Shown here one piece after another: positions 62,552 through 64,000 of a stretch of DNA of 64,000 nucleotides. The stretch is from Paenibacillus sp. MZ04-78.2 (GTDB lineage: Bacteria; Bacillota; Bacilli; Paenibacillales; NBRC-103111): the NCBI RefSeq assembly GCF_024213375.1, contig NZ_JANAVJ010000002.1, positions 186,001-250,000 on the forward strand, in the 5' to 3' direction. The number at the start of each line of letters is the position of its first letter. Position 1 is the stretch's first letter. The position numbers and the translations under genes were made by a program. Below the pieces are notes generated by a model. It made no database searches, was not told the DNA's origin, and saw nothing but the letters and a program-made list of their open reading frames with translations.

Positions 62552-63919
62552 CTATTCGTTAGGATGGTTTTGAGCAGCAAGCGGACCCAAAACGTGCTGT
62601 TTCTGAACAGGTTGAATGTTTACACGCAAAATACGCAAACGCTCGACCTCCGTAATTTCGAACAAGAAGCCGTTCTGCTCCAGCCTTCGGCCTTTGGAGA
62701 CGGAGCCCTCCAACTGCTTGAACAGCCAGCCTCCGATCGAATCCACCTCGTCGTCCTCGATCCCGAGGGCAAGCCGTTCGTCAAGATCCTCCAGCAGCAC
62801 GCGCCCGTCAACGGAGTAAGCATCTCCGATCTTCTCCACCTCGGGCAGCTCCGTTTCGTCGAATTCGTCGTGAATCTCGCCGACGATTTCTTCGAGAATG
62901 TCTTCGGTGGTAATCAGCCCCGCCGTTCCGCCGTATTCGTCGATCACGACGGCGAACTGGGAACGCTTCTTCTGCATTAGCCGAAGTACGTGGCTGATTT
63001 CCATCGATTCGGGCACCATAATCACCGGACGCAAGAAATCTTTGAGATCGTGTTTCTTGTCCGGATCGCAAGTGAGCACGTCCGACATATGGACAAATCC
63101 GATGATTTCATCTTTATCGTTCGTGGCCACCGGATAGCGCGTATGCTTCGTTTCGTAAACGATTTTTAAGTTATCCTCAAAGCTGAGCTCGGTAAACAAA
63201 CAATCCATATCGGTCCGCGGAAGCATAATTTCTCTCGCGACCCGATCGGAAAACTCAAATATATTAGCGAATAACGCCAGCTCGTCTTTGTCGATATGAC
63301 CGCTCCGGGCGCTCTGGTCCATCAAAATCCGAATTTCTTCTTCCGTATGGGCTTCTTGCTCGATAGCAGGCCGAAACCCGGCCAGCTTCAAGAGCTTGTT
63401 CGCGGCGCCGTTCAGCAGCCAGATTACCGGATAAAAGAGTTTGTAAAACAGCATTAAAGGAGCCGACAGCCATAGAGAGGTTGCTTCCGATTTCTGAATA
63501 GCCATGGATTTGGGCGCTAGCTCGCCAAGCACGATATGCATGAAGGTGATTACGGCGAATCCGATCGCAAACGACAAGGCATTGGCATACCAGGCTTCTT
63601 CGAGTCCGAACACGGCCAAAGCCGGTTGGACGATCAGATGCGAGATAGCCGGTTCGCCTACCCAGCCCAAGCCCAGCGACGCCAGCGTAATGCCAAGCTG
63701 CGTGGAGGACAGGTAAGCATCCAGCTTTTGGGTTACGGCGAGCGCATACTTGGCTTTCGGGTTTCCCTCGCTCTCCAACTGCTGCAGGCGCGTAGTCCGG
63801 ACTTTCACCAATGCAAACTCCGCTGCGACAAAAAAACCGTTCAGCAGCACCAAAAACAAGACCAGTAAAAGATTAAGCGAAATTAATCCGAAATCGAACC
63901 CCGTACTGTGACTTTCCAA
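62552..63919 (-). CDS. CNNM/HlyC-CorC family membrane protein with CBS pair
   Basis: 455 residues. N-terminal CNNM transmembrane domain (about 10-195, FFVAAEFALVKVRTTRLQQL), a CBS pair (about 215-335: MLPRTDMDCLF and FAVVIDEYGGTAGLITTEDI), and a C-terminal CorC_HlyC domain (to about 440). Proteins of this type handle Mg/Co or other divalent cations. The start is a TTG at 63919 with AAAGGAG 11 bases upstream. A gap of 14 bases to the AI-2E-type gene suggests co-transcription. Confidence 0.88.
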   Translation of the reverse strand: MESHSTGFDFGLISLNLLLVLFLVLLNGFFVAAEFALVKVRTTRLQQLESEGNPKAKYALAVTQKLDAYLSSTQLGITLASLGLGWVGEPAISHLIVQPALAVFGLEEAWYANALSFAIGFAVITFMHIVLGELAPKSMAIQKSEATSLWLSAPLMLFYKLFYPVIWLLNGAANKLLKLAGFRPAIEQEAHTEEEIRILMDQSARSGHIDKDELALFANIFEFSDRVAREIMLPRTDMDCLFTELSFEDNLKIVYETKHTRYPVATNDKDEIIGFVHMSDVLTCDPDKKHDLKDFLRPVIMVPESMEISHVLRLMQKKRSQFAVVIDEYGGTAGLITTEDILEEIVGEIHDEFDETELPEVEKIGDAYSVDGRVLLEDLDERLALGIEDDEVDSIGGWLFKQLEGSVSKGRRLEQNGFLFEITEVERLRILRVNIQPVQKQHVLGPLAAQNHPNE

Positions 63920-64000
63920 GAAGGATCAGTCTCCTTTGCAAAAGTAAAATGAGATAATGACTGAATTACACAAATGCTTTCCGCTTGCCGAAATCGACAT

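Noticed and set aside
1-64000. tRNA or rRNA genes
   Set aside because: I looked for cloverleaf and conserved rRNA segments in the intergenic regions and saw none; a tRNAscan run would settle it.

Overview
The window looks like one contiguous chromosomal segment of a moderately GC-rich, endospore-forming Firmicute, most probably Paenibacillaceae (Paenibacillus/Cohnella-like). Evidence: sporulation genes (cotJA-cotJB-cotJC, ytrH-ytrI, five YheC/YheD-type ATP-grasp genes), a T-box upstream of serS, Gram-positive ribosome binding sites with frequent TTG/GTG starts, and the Bacillus-type gene neighbourhood dnaE ... accD-accA-pyk ... citZ-icd-mdh ... phoP/phoR ... polA, almost all on the minus strand.

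Layout, left to right. 1-1652: 5' part of polA (minus). 1835-2605: a HAD-family protein (plus). 2788-7189: phosphate uptake operon pstS-pstC-pstA-pstB-phoU (minus), with an attenuating terminator after pstS and an 11-bp-periodic PhoP-box-like array upstream. 7453-10184: two Gfo/Idh/MocA dehydrogenases and a YbaK-type deacylase. 10273-12890: the PhoP/PhoR two-component pair, in the unusual order kinase then regulator. 13208-14743: fused class I fumarase. 15128-17662: yfbR, a truncated ytaF, yneQ, the tail of a luciferase-like monooxygenase placed in frame behind an SDR gene, and a promoter-to-terminator unit that looks like a structured RNA. 17747-19305: promoter, T-box and serS. 19898-23298: an RND efflux pump preceded by a TetR-type protein that has lost its DNA-binding half although the palindromic operator remains. 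23531-27479: TCA operon citZ-icd-mdh, with two 57-bp palindromic repeats between icd and mdh. 27866-31466: convergent ppx and ppk (polyphosphate). 31584-32121: decayed IS200/IS605-type element. 32255-36828: 2-methylcitrate cycle prpC-prpD-prpB plus a LysR regulator. 36994-42000: thioesterase, pyk, accA, accD, a small protein and a PgpA-like protein. 42094-45783: dnaE. 45925-50624: sporulation and regulatory genes ytrH, ytrI, ytpI, ytoI, then small proteins and an acyltransferase. 51105-57694: five consecutive ATP-grasp genes of the YheC/YheD endospore-coat family. 57743-58424: frameshifted HAD phosphatase. 58567-59657: cotJ operon. 59780-63919: NlpC/P60 hydrolase, YitT, YtvI-type and CNNM/CBS membrane proteins.

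Functionally the window joins phosphate economy (Pst, PhoPR, polyphosphate synthesis and degradation), central carbon metabolism (pyruvate kinase, acetyl-CoA carboxylase, citrate synthase, isocitrate and malate dehydrogenases, fumarase, propionate catabolism), DNA replication and repair polymerases, and spore envelope construction. The least explained parts are the five-gene ATP-grasp array with its tandem 41-bp hairpin leader, the structured RNA upstream of the SDR gene, and the paired palindromic repeats between icd and mdh.
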